NCBI RefSeq assembly: GCF_040549045.1
Contig: NZ_JBEWTB010000001.1
Coordinates: forward strand, 124,001-188,000
From: Endozoicomonas sp. NE40
Lineage (GTDB): Bacteria; Pseudomonadota; Gammaproteobacteria; Pseudomonadales; Endozoicomonadaceae
Direction of reading: 5' to 3'
DNA length: 64,000 nt
This document shows, piece by piece, positions 9,205 through 19,196 of the stretch (position 1 is the first letter of the stretch; each line of letters begins with the position of its first letter). The translations under genes were made by a program, and so were the position numbers. The notes beneath the pieces were generated by a model that saw only the letters and a list, made by a program, of their open reading frames with translations, was not told where the DNA came from and did no database searches.

Positions 9205-9702
9205 GTGTCCGCCCTTGATATTGCCGGTGATTTCCTCACCGGCAGCCTGCCCCCGCTGCCGGGCTACCGGTTCGTTGCGGTCCTGCTGACGGGGCTGGCA
9301 CCACAGATCATGCCCCTGGACATGCGTTTCCAGAAAATAACCGGGCTGAAAGTGACCCGGGAACTTCGGGAAGACCGCAACGACTTTCTGCTCAAACCCT
9401 CGGTCAACCGCCGGGATCTGGTGCTGGAACGGGGGCTGCCCCGCCTGCCCACCCCGCTGCAGGTGACCCACCTGCTGGAACAGGCTTTCTGGAATTCGCG
9501 CCTGATGCAGACCGATATTCTGGTGGTCCTGTTAAGCGACAAGGAGATCCCCTACCCCCTCCACGCCTGGGTGGTTCGGGAAGCCTACCTGACGGGGCTG
9601 GAATGGGGTGACCTGAATGGCGAGGAAAACAGCGTCATGATCGAAAGCATGACCTACAGCTATTCGTCCCTGATTCCCGTTCCTGTTCCAGTGGCGAACT
9701 GA
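9205..9702 (+). CDS. eCIS tube initiator (Afp5-like, gp19 family)
   Basis: A 165-residue gp19-family protein, more divergent than the two main tube proteins. It keeps LPGYRFVAVLL, FQKITGLKVTRE and a C-terminal EENSVMIESMTYSYSS strand. In Afp/PVC particles the third tube-class protein (Afp5) adapts the tube to the baseplate; the order here supports that role. The start is GTG, directly after the TAA of the previous gene, implying translational coupling. Confidence 0.85.
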   Translation: MSALDIAGDFLTGSLPPLPGYRFVAVLLTGLAPQIMPLDMRFQKITGLKVTRELREDRNDFLLKPSVNRRDLVLERGLPRLPTPLQVTHLLEQAFWNSRLMQTDILVVLLSDKEIPYPLHAWVVREAYLTGLEWGDLNGEENSVMIESMTYSYSSLIPVPVPVAN

Positions 9703-9751
9703 TTTTATTTTGTTCCCGTGTTGGGACGTCCCAACCTGCGAGAGTTACTTT

Positions 9752-9916
9752 ATGCCCATCCTGATTGACCAGCTCAATGTCAACGCCAGAGTACGCAGTG
9801 AAACTGCCCAGGCGAGAAAAAAGCAGACGACAAAAGACCTGTCTCATGCGCCGGTTCCGCCCCCCGTGGTACTGGAACTGCTGGAACGTGCGCTTGACGC
9901 CAAGAGGTGGCCCTGA
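9752..9916 (+). CDS. Small Afp6-like protein (DUF5908 type)
   Basis: A 54-residue protein starting MPILIDQLNVNARVRSE, then a basic stretch, and ending in a helix LELLERALDAKRWP. Position between the Afp5-like and LysM genes and size both match Afp6 (DUF5908), a short conserved eCIS component. The ATG at 9752 was preferred over the upstream in-frame ATG at 9710 because the protein then begins with the conserved PI-I--L-V-A--- pattern. It overlaps the next start (TGATG). Confidence 0.8.
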   Translation: MPILIDQLNVNARVRSETAQARKKQTTKDLSHAPVPPPVVLELLERALDAKRWP

Positions 9917-10662
9917 TGAGTATTCTCGGCACTCTGCTCGGCAGTGAAGCCGCGATGGTACTGGAAAGCTACACCGACGCCGACCGCAGTGCCGGCAAGC
10001 AGGAGATGAAACTGCCCTACAAGGCCGAAACCCTGCAGGTCAAACTGGCGAACCGGTTCAAGTCTGACGACACCCTCAATACATCCAGTGGCACCGCCGG
10101 TTACGAAGGGGGCGACAGTGCCAGAATGACCGTCACCTTCCAGCACGACACCACGATGTTCCGGGATATCGCCTCATTTACTGCGGGCAAAAAACTGCTC
10201 CCCCCCGGCAGCAAAAGCATGCCCATGAAAGAGTGGGTGCAGACCCTCACCGACATGATGTACTCCATGGAAGGCTCCACCCATGAACCCCGTTACCTGC
10301 TGCTGAAGTGGGGCGAAATGGCCATGGGTGACAGCAAGTCCGGCGCCTTTTACGGCGTGCTGGAAGAGATGGACATCACCTACAGCATTGTCGGCACCAA
10401 CGGCGAGCCGCTGGCGGCGGAAGTCACCTGCACCTTTATTGAAAGCCTCTCGCCCAAGGCGCTGGAAAAAAAGGAAGGCAAGAACTCACCGGACCTCACC
10501 CACACCCGGCAGGTGAACGCCGGGGATACCCTGGCCCATAAAACCTGGGAAATCTACAAAGACCCCGCCTATATGATCGCTGTGGCGCGGGTCAACGGAC
10601 TGGACAACTTCCGTCGTCTGAAACCGGGAACCGCCCTGGTGTTTCCCCCGGTCGGTCAATAA
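9916..10662 (+). CDS. eCIS baseplate/tube hub protein with LysM domain (Afp7-like)
   Basis: A 248-residue protein. The first ~195 residues resemble a tube-like hub domain, and the last ~50 (NAGDTLAHKTWEIYKD ... NFRRLKPGTALVFPP) are a LysM module. In Afp/PVC/MAC structures the LysM-carrying Afp7 protein links the tube to the spike and baseplate. The ATG at 9916 overlaps the preceding stop as TGATG, so it is preferred to the in-frame GTG at 9907. Confidence 0.88.
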   Translation: MSILGTLLGSEAAMVLESYTDADRSAGKQEMKLPYKAETLQVKLANRFKSDDTLNTSSGTAGYEGGDSARMTVTFQHDTTMFRDIASFTAGKKLLPPGSKSMPMKEWVQTLTDMMYSMEGSTHEPRYLLLKWGEMAMGDSKSGAFYGVLEEMDITYSIVGTNGEPLAAEVTCTFIESLSPKALEKKEGKNSPDLTHTRQVNAGDTLAHKTWEIYKDPAYMIAVARVNGLDNFRRLKPGTALVFPPVGQ

Positions 10663-10677
10663 GGCGGAGGACTGCGC

Positions 10678-12333
10678 ATGTCGGCTGTAAGTGTCAAAGT
10701 AACCGCCGGGGGCAAAGAGCTGACCCCAAAACTGCGGGTCGTGTCGGTGGAAGCCCACTGGCAGTGCCACGACATTCCCCGGGCCACCCTGGTGGTGGCA
10801 GACGGAGAAACCACCACCGGCAAATGGGAAAACTCGGAACTGCCACAACTGGCACCGGGCAAAGAGGTCGATATCAAGGCCAGCTTCCTGGGCGACAAGG
10901 CCAGCGAAGTCACCCTGTTTAAAGGGCTGATCACCGGCCAGTCGCTGAAAGCGTCCACCGGTGGCTCTTTCCTGACCCTGCAACTTCATGGCGACCTGAT
11001 CAAACTGGTTGAACCCCGGCTGAGTCAGGTCTTTCCGGAAAAAAGCAAGGACGGGGACATCATCAAAAAACTGATCACCGACGGTGGTGCTACTGCCAAA
11101 GCCGTGGCAGCTACTACGGTTGAACATACCCAGCTGGCGGTGTACGACGAAAGCCCATGGTCGTTTATTAAATACCTGGCAGAAGCCAACGGCCTGCTGG
11201 TGATGCCGGGACTGGAAGGGGTCACCATCGATGCCCCTGCCAAGCTCAAGGGCAAGGACCATAAGCTCAGGATTGACCAGTTCAAAACCGTCAGTCTCGA
11301 TCTCGATGACACCAATGCCCTGGAAAAGGTCTCCGCTTCGGCCTGGAGCGTAAAAGACCAGAAAGCCGAAAGCCCCGCCAAGGGCGCTGCCCCCACCAAT
11401 ATTGCCGGAGGCAAGGAGACTGCCGCCTCCGCCGCCAAGGCACTGGGCCGCAAAGAGTGGGCGACAGTGTCCGGGAGCCTGTTGCAGGCGGGTGAACTGA
11501 CCGGCTGGAGTACGGCAGAACTCGTCTACCGGGAGCTGGACCGCTACCGGGGCAGCCTGTCGGTGGAAGGCATGGAAGCGGCACCCGGTGACTCCATCGA
11601 ACTGGAAGACTTTGGCGCCCTGTTTAACGGCAAGTATATGGTCACCGGCGTCAATCACCGGGTCGATGGTGACGGCTGGACGACAACGCTGAGTATCGGT
11701 CTGCCCCTGACCCGTACCCGCTTCTTCAACGGTTTACATAAACAGGCACCCAGGGTGCGTGGACTGCTGATCGGACAGGTGCAGGCGTACAAGGACGACC
11801 CGGATGCACAGTTTCGTTTCCCGGTTCTGGTGCCTGCCTTTGGTGCCAAAGACAACATCCTCTGGGCGCGACTCGGCGCCCCTTACGCCAGTGCTGAAGC
11901 CGGGCTGTTCCTGCCCCCCAAGCCCAACGATGAGGTGGTGCTGGGCTGGTGCGATGACGATCCCCGGCAGCCGGTCATCCTCGGCAGCCTGCATAACCCC
12001 AGGAACAAACCGCCGCTGGAATTCGACAACAAGCTGGAAAAGCGCGGGCTGGTCATTACCAAGGACGCCCTGACCTGGCTGTTTGACGAGAAAGAGAAAA
12101 ACCTCACCCTCACCGCCAGTGACAAGGTCTCCACCGTACTGTCTGAAACCGATGGGCAGCTGCTCAGTCAGGATAAAAACACGGTCACGCTGAACAAGGA
12201 AGTGATCGTGGAAAGCGACAAGGATGTCACCCTCAAACCGGGTGGTAAAGCTGTGCTGAAGGCCGGAGCCGATGTGGCGGTAGAAGCCAGCGGCAACTGC
12301 GCCATCAAGGCGGCAAAAACAGAAATTCAGTAA
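10678..12333 (+). CDS. eCIS central spike, VgrG/gp27-gp5-like (Afp8-like)
   Basis: A 551-residue spike protein. Residues about 1-350 form the gp27-like hub (phage late control D fold; SAWSVKD, WGKYMV-type segments). Residues about 355-450 are the gp5 OB-fold with RFPVLVPAFG, LPPKPNDEVVLGW and DDPRQPVILGSLHNP. The C-terminal ~100 residues are a repetitive beta-stalk (DKVSTVLSETDGQ, VIVESDKDVTLKPGGKAVL). It sits 15 bp after the LysM gene. Confidence 0.93.
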   Translation: MSAVSVKVTAGGKELTPKLRVVSVEAHWQCHDIPRATLVVADGETTTGKWENSELPQLAPGKEVDIKASFLGDKASEVTLFKGLITGQSLKASTGGSFLTLQLHGDLIKLVEPRLSQVFPEKSKDGDIIKKLITDGGATAKAVAATTVEHTQLAVYDESPWSFIKYLAEANGLLVMPGLEGVTIDAPAKLKGKDHKLRIDQFKTVSLDLDDTNALEKVSASAWSVKDQKAESPAKGAAPTNIAGGKETAASAAKALGRKEWATVSGSLLQAGELTGWSTAELVYRELDRYRGSLSVEGMEAAPGDSIELEDFGALFNGKYMVTGVNHRVDGDGWTTTLSIGLPLTRTRFFNGLHKQAPRVRGLLIGQVQAYKDDPDAQFRFPVLVPAFGAKDNILWARLGAPYASAEAGLFLPPKPNDEVVLGWCDDDPRQPVILGSLHNPRNKPPLEFDNKLEKRGLVITKDALTWLFDEKEKNLTLTASDKVSTVLSETDGQLLSQDKNTVTLNKEVIVESDKDVTLKPGGKAVLKAGADVAVEASGNCAIKAAKTEIQ

Positions 12334-12373
12334 GAGACGATTTCCATAAAACGATTTCTATGAGGCTATTTCC

Positions 12374-12778
12374 ATGAGCGAGTCGCAGTTAACCGGTCGG
12401 GGCTGGCACTTTCCCCCTTACTTTTCCTCGCCTGCCAACGGCCCGATGATGGTTGAGGCTGAAGAAGAGATACGACAGTCACTACGTATCCTGATCGGCA
12501 CCGCCCTGGGCGAGCGCATTATGCGACCCGGGTTTGGCACCCCCCTGGCGGAATTTCAGTTTACCAGTCTGGACTACGACAGCCTCTCCATGCTCAGTGA
12601 GCGCATGAGCGACGCCATCGACCGGCTGGAGCCCCGCATCAACCTTAAACGGGTCGATGTGGACGCCAGTAACGGTGCCGACGGCCTGCTGACGATCAAC
12701 GTCGTCTACATGATCCGTGACACCAACGCCCGGGACAACCTGGTCTACCCCTTCTACCTGCAGGAGCAGCGTACCTGA
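12374..12778 (+). CDS. eCIS baseplate wedge protein, gp25-like (Afp9-like)
   Basis: A 134-residue gp25/lysozyme-like-fold wedge protein. The conserved RQSLRILIGTALGERIMRPG followed by FGTPLAEFQF is the gp25 signature, with LEPRINLKRVDVD near the C-terminus. gp25 nucleates sheath assembly at the baseplate. Its stop overlaps the next gene's start (TGATG). Confidence 0.94.
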   Translation: MSESQLTGRGWHFPPYFSSPANGPMMVEAEEEIRQSLRILIGTALGERIMRPGFGTPLAEFQFTSLDYDSLSMLSERMSDAIDRLEPRINLKRVDVDASNGADGLLTINVVYMIRDTNARDNLVYPFYLQEQRT

Positions 12779-13203
12779 TGCCCGACTCTGCCATTATCAC
12801 CGGCGACCAGGTGCAGTTTCTTCCTGCCCAGGGTGCCGCCACCCTGATGGCACCCGCCATCATCCCTATCAGCGGCACCGGTACGCTGGCGGTGATGGGT
12901 AAACCGGTGTGTCTGGAGGGGGACGAAAAAAATGTCCAGATGCCCATCCCCTATATTGCCGGACCCTACAGCATTCCCGGTATGGGGCTGCTGAAGATTA
13001 CCGCCCTGGCGGGTGACCAGTTGTCGAAAAAGCTTATGAACGGCAAGAAAGTCATTCTTAAAGGCGCGCAGTTTGACGCCGAGATGCAGGTCACCGCGCC
13101 CGCCCAGCAGCCCACCCCGGGCGGCCCTGTACCGGATGGTACGCCCAAGTACACCGGCAAGGGACAGTTTATTACCACGAACGTCAAGTTCACGCCTTCC
13201 TGA
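12778..13203 (+). CDS. eCIS spike tip protein, PAAR-like (Afp10-like)
   Basis: A 141-residue protein with an N-terminal Pro/Gly/Ala-rich cap region (ITGDQVQFLPAQGAATL, APAIIPISGTGTL) and later PYIAGPYSIPGMGLLKI. Order directly after gp25 and size match Afp10, the tip that sharpens the VgrG-like spike. It overlaps gp25 at its start. Confidence 0.82.
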   Translation: MPDSAIITGDQVQFLPAQGAATLMAPAIIPISGTGTLAVMGKPVCLEGDEKNVQMPIPYIAGPYSIPGMGLLKITALAGDQLSKKLMNGKKVILKGAQFDAEMQVTAPAQQPTPGGPVPDGTPKYTGKGQFITTNVKFTPS

Positions 13204-13262
13204 ATCCTGACCCGTACTTCAAACAGCCATGAGCGCAAATGGCATTTTCATAGAAAAATACT

Positions 13263-16200
13263 ATGTCACAAACCAACACCCTCGCCGCTGGCACCCGCCA
13301 GAACCAGCGCCAGCTTGAAGACCTGCTGCCCGACGCCTTTTCGGTGGAAGAACGGGATACCGGACAGTGGCTGGATTACCTGAACACCTTTGCCACCTGG
13401 CTGACCTTCTACACGCCTGACGGCGCCCGGGGTAACTGGCAGGCACTGCTTAATGAACCGGAAGGTCTGGAACAGTGGGTACGATGGCTGGAGCAGGAGC
13501 CGGGCGTCTCCGACGCGGTCAAACAGCGCACCGCCTCCCCCGACCGGGCGCTGCTGCTGGCTTTCCTGAAACTGCTGCGCCACCCCCGGGGCCAGTTCCG
13601 TCGTCTCACCGAGAAACACCTGTCGTACTACTACCGGCAGGTACTGGGCTTTTCCGAGCTGCCGGCGCTGGGCGATGAGGCGCATCTGGTACTGACTCTG
13701 GAAGACAGCGCTCCGGTACAGACCCTGCTCGCCGGCACCTTGTTTAACGCTGGCACCGACCCTGACGGTGACCTGCGTTTTTACCGGCTGGCCGACACCA
13801 CCGGCATTAACCATGCCCGGGTCACCAGCCTTCGTACTCTCGGACTGGATACCGTGGATAACGATACCGGTTTCCTGCGCACCGAACTGGTCAATGAAGA
13901 ACAGGGGCTGCTGTTCCCTGATGGCGGGGCGCTGACTTTCGGGGAATTTACCGGGTACGAGGAAGACCCGGAGCTGCGTCAGAGCCGCCCCGATATGGGG
14001 CTGTTGCTGACTTCGCCGCTGCTGTGGCTGTCAGAAGGCGAGCGCACCATCACCCTGACCTTTCACCGCAGCCCGGAAACCGGCGGGGATTTCCCTGACC
14101 CCATGGATGACCTGTTTGATATCGCCGTCAGCACCGCTGAAGGTCCGGTCACACTGTTACCACAACAGGTTTCAATAGAAAACGAGGGCAGCCATGCCTC
14201 CTTTACGTTGACCCTCGATGCCCTGTTCCCGTCACTGGAACAGGTACCCGAGCCGGTTTCCAATAAGGTGACCGCGCCGTTTGTGCAGCTGACCCTTAAG
14301 GCTGACAGCGACACCCGTCGTTTTCCCCGCTACCAGTTACTGAAAGAGGTGGCATTGCAGAAGGTCGAACTGTCGGTAGAGGTTTCCGGGCTGAGACAGG
14401 TATTGATCCGCAACGACCTCGCCCCCCTTGATCCCGGCGGCCCCATGGAACTGTTTGGCTCCCGGCCCAGGGTGGGCTCCAACTTTCAGTTCAGCCATCC
14501 GGAGCTTGCCATTAAGCCGCTGACGTCTGTTGAGGTCAGCATTGACTGGTCAAACAAACCCGACAGCATCGGGGATTATTACCACGCCTACCGCAAATAC
14601 CTGGAGACCCAGGGACAACCCGGCGCTTCCGAGTGGCCACTGCACAAGGTCAGCGTTGGCTCGCCCTGGAGTGGTGACAGCCTGACCATGACCGACCTGT
14701 TTGGTAATGACTCTGCCTCCACCATCAGCCGGGTTTATGTTAATGACAGCGATAATACTCCCACGGCTGCCTCTTACGATGTGTATCCCGAGGGGTTAGC
14801 GTGGACACTGTACCGGAACCTCCCTCTGCAAAGCCCCGAACCCCGGGAGTGGCCCTTCTGGTATCAGGTCACGCTGGACAACAGTGACTTCGGTCACAGC
14901 CTTTACAACAATGTACTGACCTGGGCATCGACGGAAAACAGTAAAAATCTGGTGCGTTACCAGCAGGGTCTGCCCTCCACCGGAGCCGCCGACCAGTACC
15001 ACGATGACCTGAAGGACTACGCCGCCCGCAAAGCGGCCTATGAACATTATCAGGAGGATCTGAGCGAGTGGGAGGCGTCAGACCAGCAGTCGCCGGAACC
15101 CGAAGAAGTTGCCCCTCCCGGTTCTGAGCCGGTTGAACCGGTGCCGTCCTACACACCGTATGAAGTGAACCAGCCCCTGGTGCCCCTGGCCGACCGGCTT
15201 GGCATTAACTACAAAGCCCGCACCGAGCTTACCGTCAGCAATGCCAAAGGTGATGATGACCGGCTGCTGATGCACCTGCACCCGGTGGGAACCCAGGTGC
15301 TCGCCAGCAGCGAGAAGCTGCGAACATCCGGTGAACAGGCGTTTATCCCGTCCCTGGACAAGTCCGGCTATCTCTATATCGGGCTGGGCAACACGCCGGA
15401 CAACGGCACCCTCTCCCTGCTGTTTGACGTGGCCGCTGTGGACAGCCCGGAAGGCTTGTCCGGTGCCACTGTGCGCTGGGATTACCTGACTGAAGCGGGC
15501 TGGACCAAGTTCAGCACCGATCGCCAGCAGGAGGGCAACCTGCGCGCCATGGTGCTGGCCGATGGCACCAACGGGCTGATCAACACCGGCATTATCCGTT
15601 TCCAGCTGATCAGCGACATGCGTCGTCAGGGGGCGTTTGCCGGGGATAACCAGCTCTGGCTGCGGGGTTCGCTGGAAGGCGTGACCGGCAATGTGCAGAG
15701 CATCTGGTCACGGCTCAACGGCATTTATACTCAGGCGGCGTCCGTCGTATTCAGCGACGACGATGGCATTACCGGTCAGGCCCGGACGCCCCGGCATCTG
15801 CCGGAGCCCCTGCCACCGGAAACCATTACTGCCCTGAATACAAATAATCCAGCTATTGCCAGCGTGTCCCAGCCCCTGCCCTCCTTTGGCGGACGGGCGC
15901 CGGAAGCCTCGGTGTATTTTAACAACCGGGTCAGCGAACGTCTGCGTCACCGGGGGCGAGCCATCACCACCTGGGATTATGAACGACTGGTGCTGCAACA
16001 GTTCCCGGAACTGTTTATGGCACGTTGTGTCCGGGGTGAAGTGCAGGGCGATGTGGTGATGCAGGTCATTCCCAACACCACCGACCCCACCCTGCTCAAA
16101 CCCAGGGCGCCGCTGTTCCTGCAAAACAATATCCGGGATTTTCTGCAACCGCTGATGCCGCCCCAGGCTCAGGTCAGGGTCAGTTCCCCGCGCTTTCAGG

Positions 16201-16619
16201 AAGTACGTTTCGGCGTCGCGATCAACATTCGTGAGGGTTATGACCAGGGCATCACCATTCAGACCTTAAACGACGAACTGGTCACGCATCTGAGTCCATG
16301 GACCAACAGCGACAGCGCCGAGATCAGGAACAGTATTTCACTGACGTCTATTGCCCGATTTGTTGCCAGCCGCCCCTATATCAGCCGGGTGCTGAAAATA
16401 TCGGCAGAACGGCAGGAGTGGGACGACACCGCCGGGGCGCTGGTGTTCCGCGCGGTACCGGAGACGGTGATCACCCCGGATGACAAGCTGGGTAACCCTC
16501 AGGAAGTCATCCTTGTTCCTGCCCGGCGGCATACCATTAATGTCCTGCCCGCCGGTGTGGTGATCTTTGAGGGCATCGGGCGCATGGAAGTGGAGCTGGA
16601 CTTTGAAGTGGCTGACTGA
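13263..16619 (+). CDS. eCIS baseplate J-like protein (Afp11-like)
   Basis: An 1118-residue baseplate component. The N-terminus resembles large eCIS gp6/J proteins (LEDLLPDAFSVEERD), and the C-terminal third carries the J-like part (RAITTWDYERLVLQQFPE, then RPYISRVLKIS). A Pro/Glu-rich insertion lies at about 590-640 (EASDQQSPEPEEVAPP), probably a surface loop. It would form the baseplate wedge around the spike. Confidence 0.88.
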   Translation: MSQTNTLAAGTRQNQRQLEDLLPDAFSVEERDTGQWLDYLNTFATWLTFYTPDGARGNWQALLNEPEGLEQWVRWLEQEPGVSDAVKQRTASPDRALLLAFLKLLRHPRGQFRRLTEKHLSYYYRQVLGFSELPALGDEAHLVLTLEDSAPVQTLLAGTLFNAGTDPDGDLRFYRLADTTGINHARVTSLRTLGLDTVDNDTGFLRTELVNEEQGLLFPDGGALTFGEFTGYEEDPELRQSRPDMGLLLTSPLLWLSEGERTITLTFHRSPETGGDFPDPMDDLFDIAVSTAEGPVTLLPQQVSIENEGSHASFTLTLDALFPSLEQVPEPVSNKVTAPFVQLTLKADSDTRRFPRYQLLKEVALQKVELSVEVSGLRQVLIRNDLAPLDPGGPMELFGSRPRVGSNFQFSHPELAIKPLTSVEVSIDWSNKPDSIGDYYHAYRKYLETQGQPGASEWPLHKVSVGSPWSGDSLTMTDLFGNDSASTISRVYVNDSDNTPTAASYDVYPEGLAWTLYRNLPLQSPEPREWPFWYQVTLDNSDFGHSLYNNVLTWASTENSKNLVRYQQGLPSTGAADQYHDDLKDYAARKAAYEHYQEDLSEWEASDQQSPEPEEVAPPGSEPVEPVPSYTPYEVNQPLVPLADRLGINYKARTELTVSNAKGDDDRLLMHLHPVGTQVLASSEKLRTSGEQAFIPSLDKSGYLYIGLGNTPDNGTLSLLFDVAAVDSPEGLSGATVRWDYLTEAGWTKFSTDRQQEGNLRAMVLADGTNGLINTGIIRFQLISDMRRQGAFAGDNQLWLRGSLEGVTGNVQSIWSRLNGIYTQAASVVFSDDDGITGQARTPRHLPEPLPPETITALNTNNPAIASVSQPLPSFGGRAPEASVYFNNRVSERLRHRGRAITTWDYERLVLQQFPELFMARCVRGEVQGDVVMQVIPNTTDPTLLKPRAPLFLQNNIRDFLQPLMPPQAQVRVSSPRFQEVRFGVAINIREGYDQGITIQTLNDELVTHLSPWTNSDSAEIRNSISLTSIARFVASRPYISRVLKISAERQEWDDTAGALVFRAVPETVITPDDKLGNPQEVILVPARRHTINVLPAGVVIFEGIGRMEVELDFEVAD

Positions 16620-16643
16620 TCATCAATTACCTGTGGAAACCCC

Positions 16644-19127
16644 ATGAGCAACCTCATCATTCCCAACCAGCCCCCCGAAGAAACGTCCCAGGACTTTTTT
16701 GCCCTGCGGGACGAAGCCGTGGCAACGTTGCAGCAGCTGGCGGGTGACACCTGGACCGACCATAACTTACACGACCCGGGCATTACCCTGCTCGAAGCCC
16801 TGTGCTTTGTGATGACCGACCTTGGCTACCGCCTCGACTTTCCCGTTGAGGACCTGGTCGCGAAAGCCTCCGGGGAGGAACCCGACGCCTTTCCCCAGCC
16901 CCGGGACATGCTGCCCTGCCAGCCGGTGACTGAAAGCGACTATCGACGTCTGATTCTGGATATCCCCGGCGTGCGCAACGCCCTGGTGGCACAGAGCGCT
17001 CCGGGACTGTGGGCTATTCAGGTGATTCCTGACGCCAACCTCGACCAGTCCGGTTCTTATGCACTGGCGGAACAGGTGCGGGAGGTGTTTCTGACCTGCC
17101 GTAATCTGGGGGAAGACCTTGACCAGCTGAGCGTCACCGATACGTACGACACTGTGCTGCAAATGCACCTCGATCTGGAAGACAGTGCCGACCCGGTCGA
17201 AACCCTGGCGCAGATTTACAGTGAGCTGGCGAACCTGATCGCACCTCAGGTGCGCTTTCACGACCTCGACACCCTTGAGCGCGCCGGGCATCACCGGGAA
17301 ACCCTGCAGACTGGCCCATGGCTGAACCGGGGCTATCTGCCCGACAGTGAACTGGAACGCCCGGCACTGGTGGAGCGGGTGTTTGTGTCGGACCTTATGA
17401 CCCGCGTGCTGAACCATCCGGGTGTCCGTGAACTCAATGCGTTGCAGATCGCTACCATTGACACAGAAACCAGCCCCCCGGATGTCGGCAATTTTGAAAG
17501 CTGGGTCTACACCCCTGAGGAGTCTGAGGGAGAGAAGGAGGCGCCGGTTCTGAATATTGAACACACGCTGGATTACCTGACGGCGAGCAAAAACGGTATT
17601 CCCATCAATATTCCCCGGGACCGGCTGATGGCCCGTTACCACGCCCTGCGTTTCCAGCAGGACTCCCCCGGACGGGAACCCCCCTGGCAGAATCCCGGCC
17701 GTTACCGTCATCCGGGTGAATACCTGAGCCTGCAGCAGGAATTACCGTCCATGTATGGTGTCGGCACTCTGGGGCTGGCACCGGGCGAGAGCGCCCAAAG
17801 GGTCAGCGAAGTACGACAGTTACAGGGTTTTTTACTGCTGTTTGACCAGGTGCTGGGCAACCAGTTTGCGCAGATGGAACAGGCGCGGGTGCTGCTGGGG
17901 CAGCCCGGTCAGGACTGGCTGGAGCCTTTGGGCGAACTGCTGGAAAACATGCTTAACAGCGCCAGCCTCAGCGAGGCACAGTTCAGCCTGTTCTGGCAGA
18001 CGCTGGAGCTGATTCCCCATTCTCATGTGGCGCAACCCGTGGATACCATCGACCCGCTGACCGGCCGGGGTCGACAGTTGCAGGAACTGCCTGCCCTGCT
18101 GGGTGAACATCAGAACGATTATCAGTCTCCGCCTTTGCAGGCACTGACCGAGGCACCGTTCAGCCGGGAACAGTTGCAGCGCCTGATCCGCGCCGGTAAT
18201 CATCTGCTGGCGCGGAGTCATGAACAGCTGCCCGACGCTGCCCAGCTCCGTTACGAAGAAATATTCCGCCATTACGCTCCCGACCTGCTGCGGAATCGCC
18301 ACGCCCTGCCGGGACTGGACGCCGACGAACTGACCCAGCGTATGGCGCTGCTCAAGGAAGCGGTGGACCGCGCCCTGTTCCTGCGGGATGTGGTGATCGG
18401 GAGCGAACGGGCCCGGGGCATACACTACACCCATCGCAGCATCTGGGGCAGTGGCAACCTGTCCGGCCTGAAGCAGCGCCTCTACAGACGACTGGGGCTG
18501 GCTACGCTGGCCAGTACGGTGCTGTCAACCAGTAACACCGAAGGGTTTCATCTGGTAGAAGACACTCTGCTGCGGCACGGCATTTCCGACAATACAAACC
18601 CATTGTCGGTTAATACGGTGTATCTGGTGGTGCCGGTGTGGCCTTCCCGTCTGGCAGACGACGATTTTCGCCAGCTGTTCCGGCAGACCATTGAACAGGA
18701 ACTGCCGGTTCATCTTCACCCTCACTGGCTCTGGCTGGATCGCAAGGCCATGGCGGACTTTGAAAAAGTGTACAACGCCTGGCGTAACGCCATGACCCGT
18801 CTGCCCGGTGCCTACAGCCCGGAGCCGGACGAGGAAAAACAGTACCGCACCGAACTGGCGCAGACGCTTTCTGCCAGCCTGCGCACCTTTATTCTCAGTG
18901 ACGGCAGTGCGGATATTTCCCAGTGGTCCCTCGACCCGGTGGCGATCAACGCTGATGAAGCAAGGATTGGCCAGTGGGCGATTGGCTACGAACCGGTTGA
19001 ACCCCTCAGGTACAACCCCGACAGCGACGACCCGGACCATGGCCTGATTGGCAAGACCCGGGTCAGTTCAGGTGACAACCCTCTGGTTGTCCAGATCGGT
19101 CCTGCGCATTCCACCCGGGATGCCTGA
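16644..19127 (+). CDS. eCIS baseplate protein (Afp12-like)
   Basis: An 827-residue protein following the J-like gene by 24 bp. It opens with a wedge-type motif (LAGDTWTDHNLHDPGITLLE, then LCFVMTDLGYRLD), which is the conserved N-terminus of eCIS Afp12 proteins, and continues as an alpha/beta baseplate body. It pairs with the preceding protein in the heterotrimeric wedge. No enzymatic motif seen. Confidence 0.87.
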   Translation: MSNLIIPNQPPEETSQDFFALRDEAVATLQQLAGDTWTDHNLHDPGITLLEALCFVMTDLGYRLDFPVEDLVAKASGEEPDAFPQPRDMLPCQPVTESDYRRLILDIPGVRNALVAQSAPGLWAIQVIPDANLDQSGSYALAEQVREVFLTCRNLGEDLDQLSVTDTYDTVLQMHLDLEDSADPVETLAQIYSELANLIAPQVRFHDLDTLERAGHHRETLQTGPWLNRGYLPDSELERPALVERVFVSDLMTRVLNHPGVRELNALQIATIDTETSPPDVGNFESWVYTPEESEGEKEAPVLNIEHTLDYLTASKNGIPINIPRDRLMARYHALRFQQDSPGREPPWQNPGRYRHPGEYLSLQQELPSMYGVGTLGLAPGESAQRVSEVRQLQGFLLLFDQVLGNQFAQMEQARVLLGQPGQDWLEPLGELLENMLNSASLSEAQFSLFWQTLELIPHSHVAQPVDTIDPLTGRGRQLQELPALLGEHQNDYQSPPLQALTEAPFSREQLQRLIRAGNHLLARSHEQLPDAAQLRYEEIFRHYAPDLLRNRHALPGLDADELTQRMALLKEAVDRALFLRDVVIGSERARGIHYTHRSIWGSGNLSGLKQRLYRRLGLATLASTVLSTSNTEGFHLVEDTLLRHGISDNTNPLSVNTVYLVVPVWPSRLADDDFRQLFRQTIEQELPVHLHPHWLWLDRKAMADFEKVYNAWRNAMTRLPGAYSPEPDEEKQYRTELAQTLSASLRTFILSDGSADISQWSLDPVAINADEARIGQWAIGYEPVEPLRYNPDSDDPDHGLIGKTRVSSGDNPLVVQIGPAHSTRDA

Positions 19128-19196
19128 TCGCCCCTGTAGCCGTTGACGTCTCTCATTCGACATTCACCTCCATGACTTAAGGACAGGTATTTTTAT

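Noticed and set aside
10486..11658. 390-residue minus-strand frame opposite the VgrG-like spike
   Set aside because: Antisense shadow in GC-rich DNA; the plus-strand gene has clear gp27/gp5 motifs.
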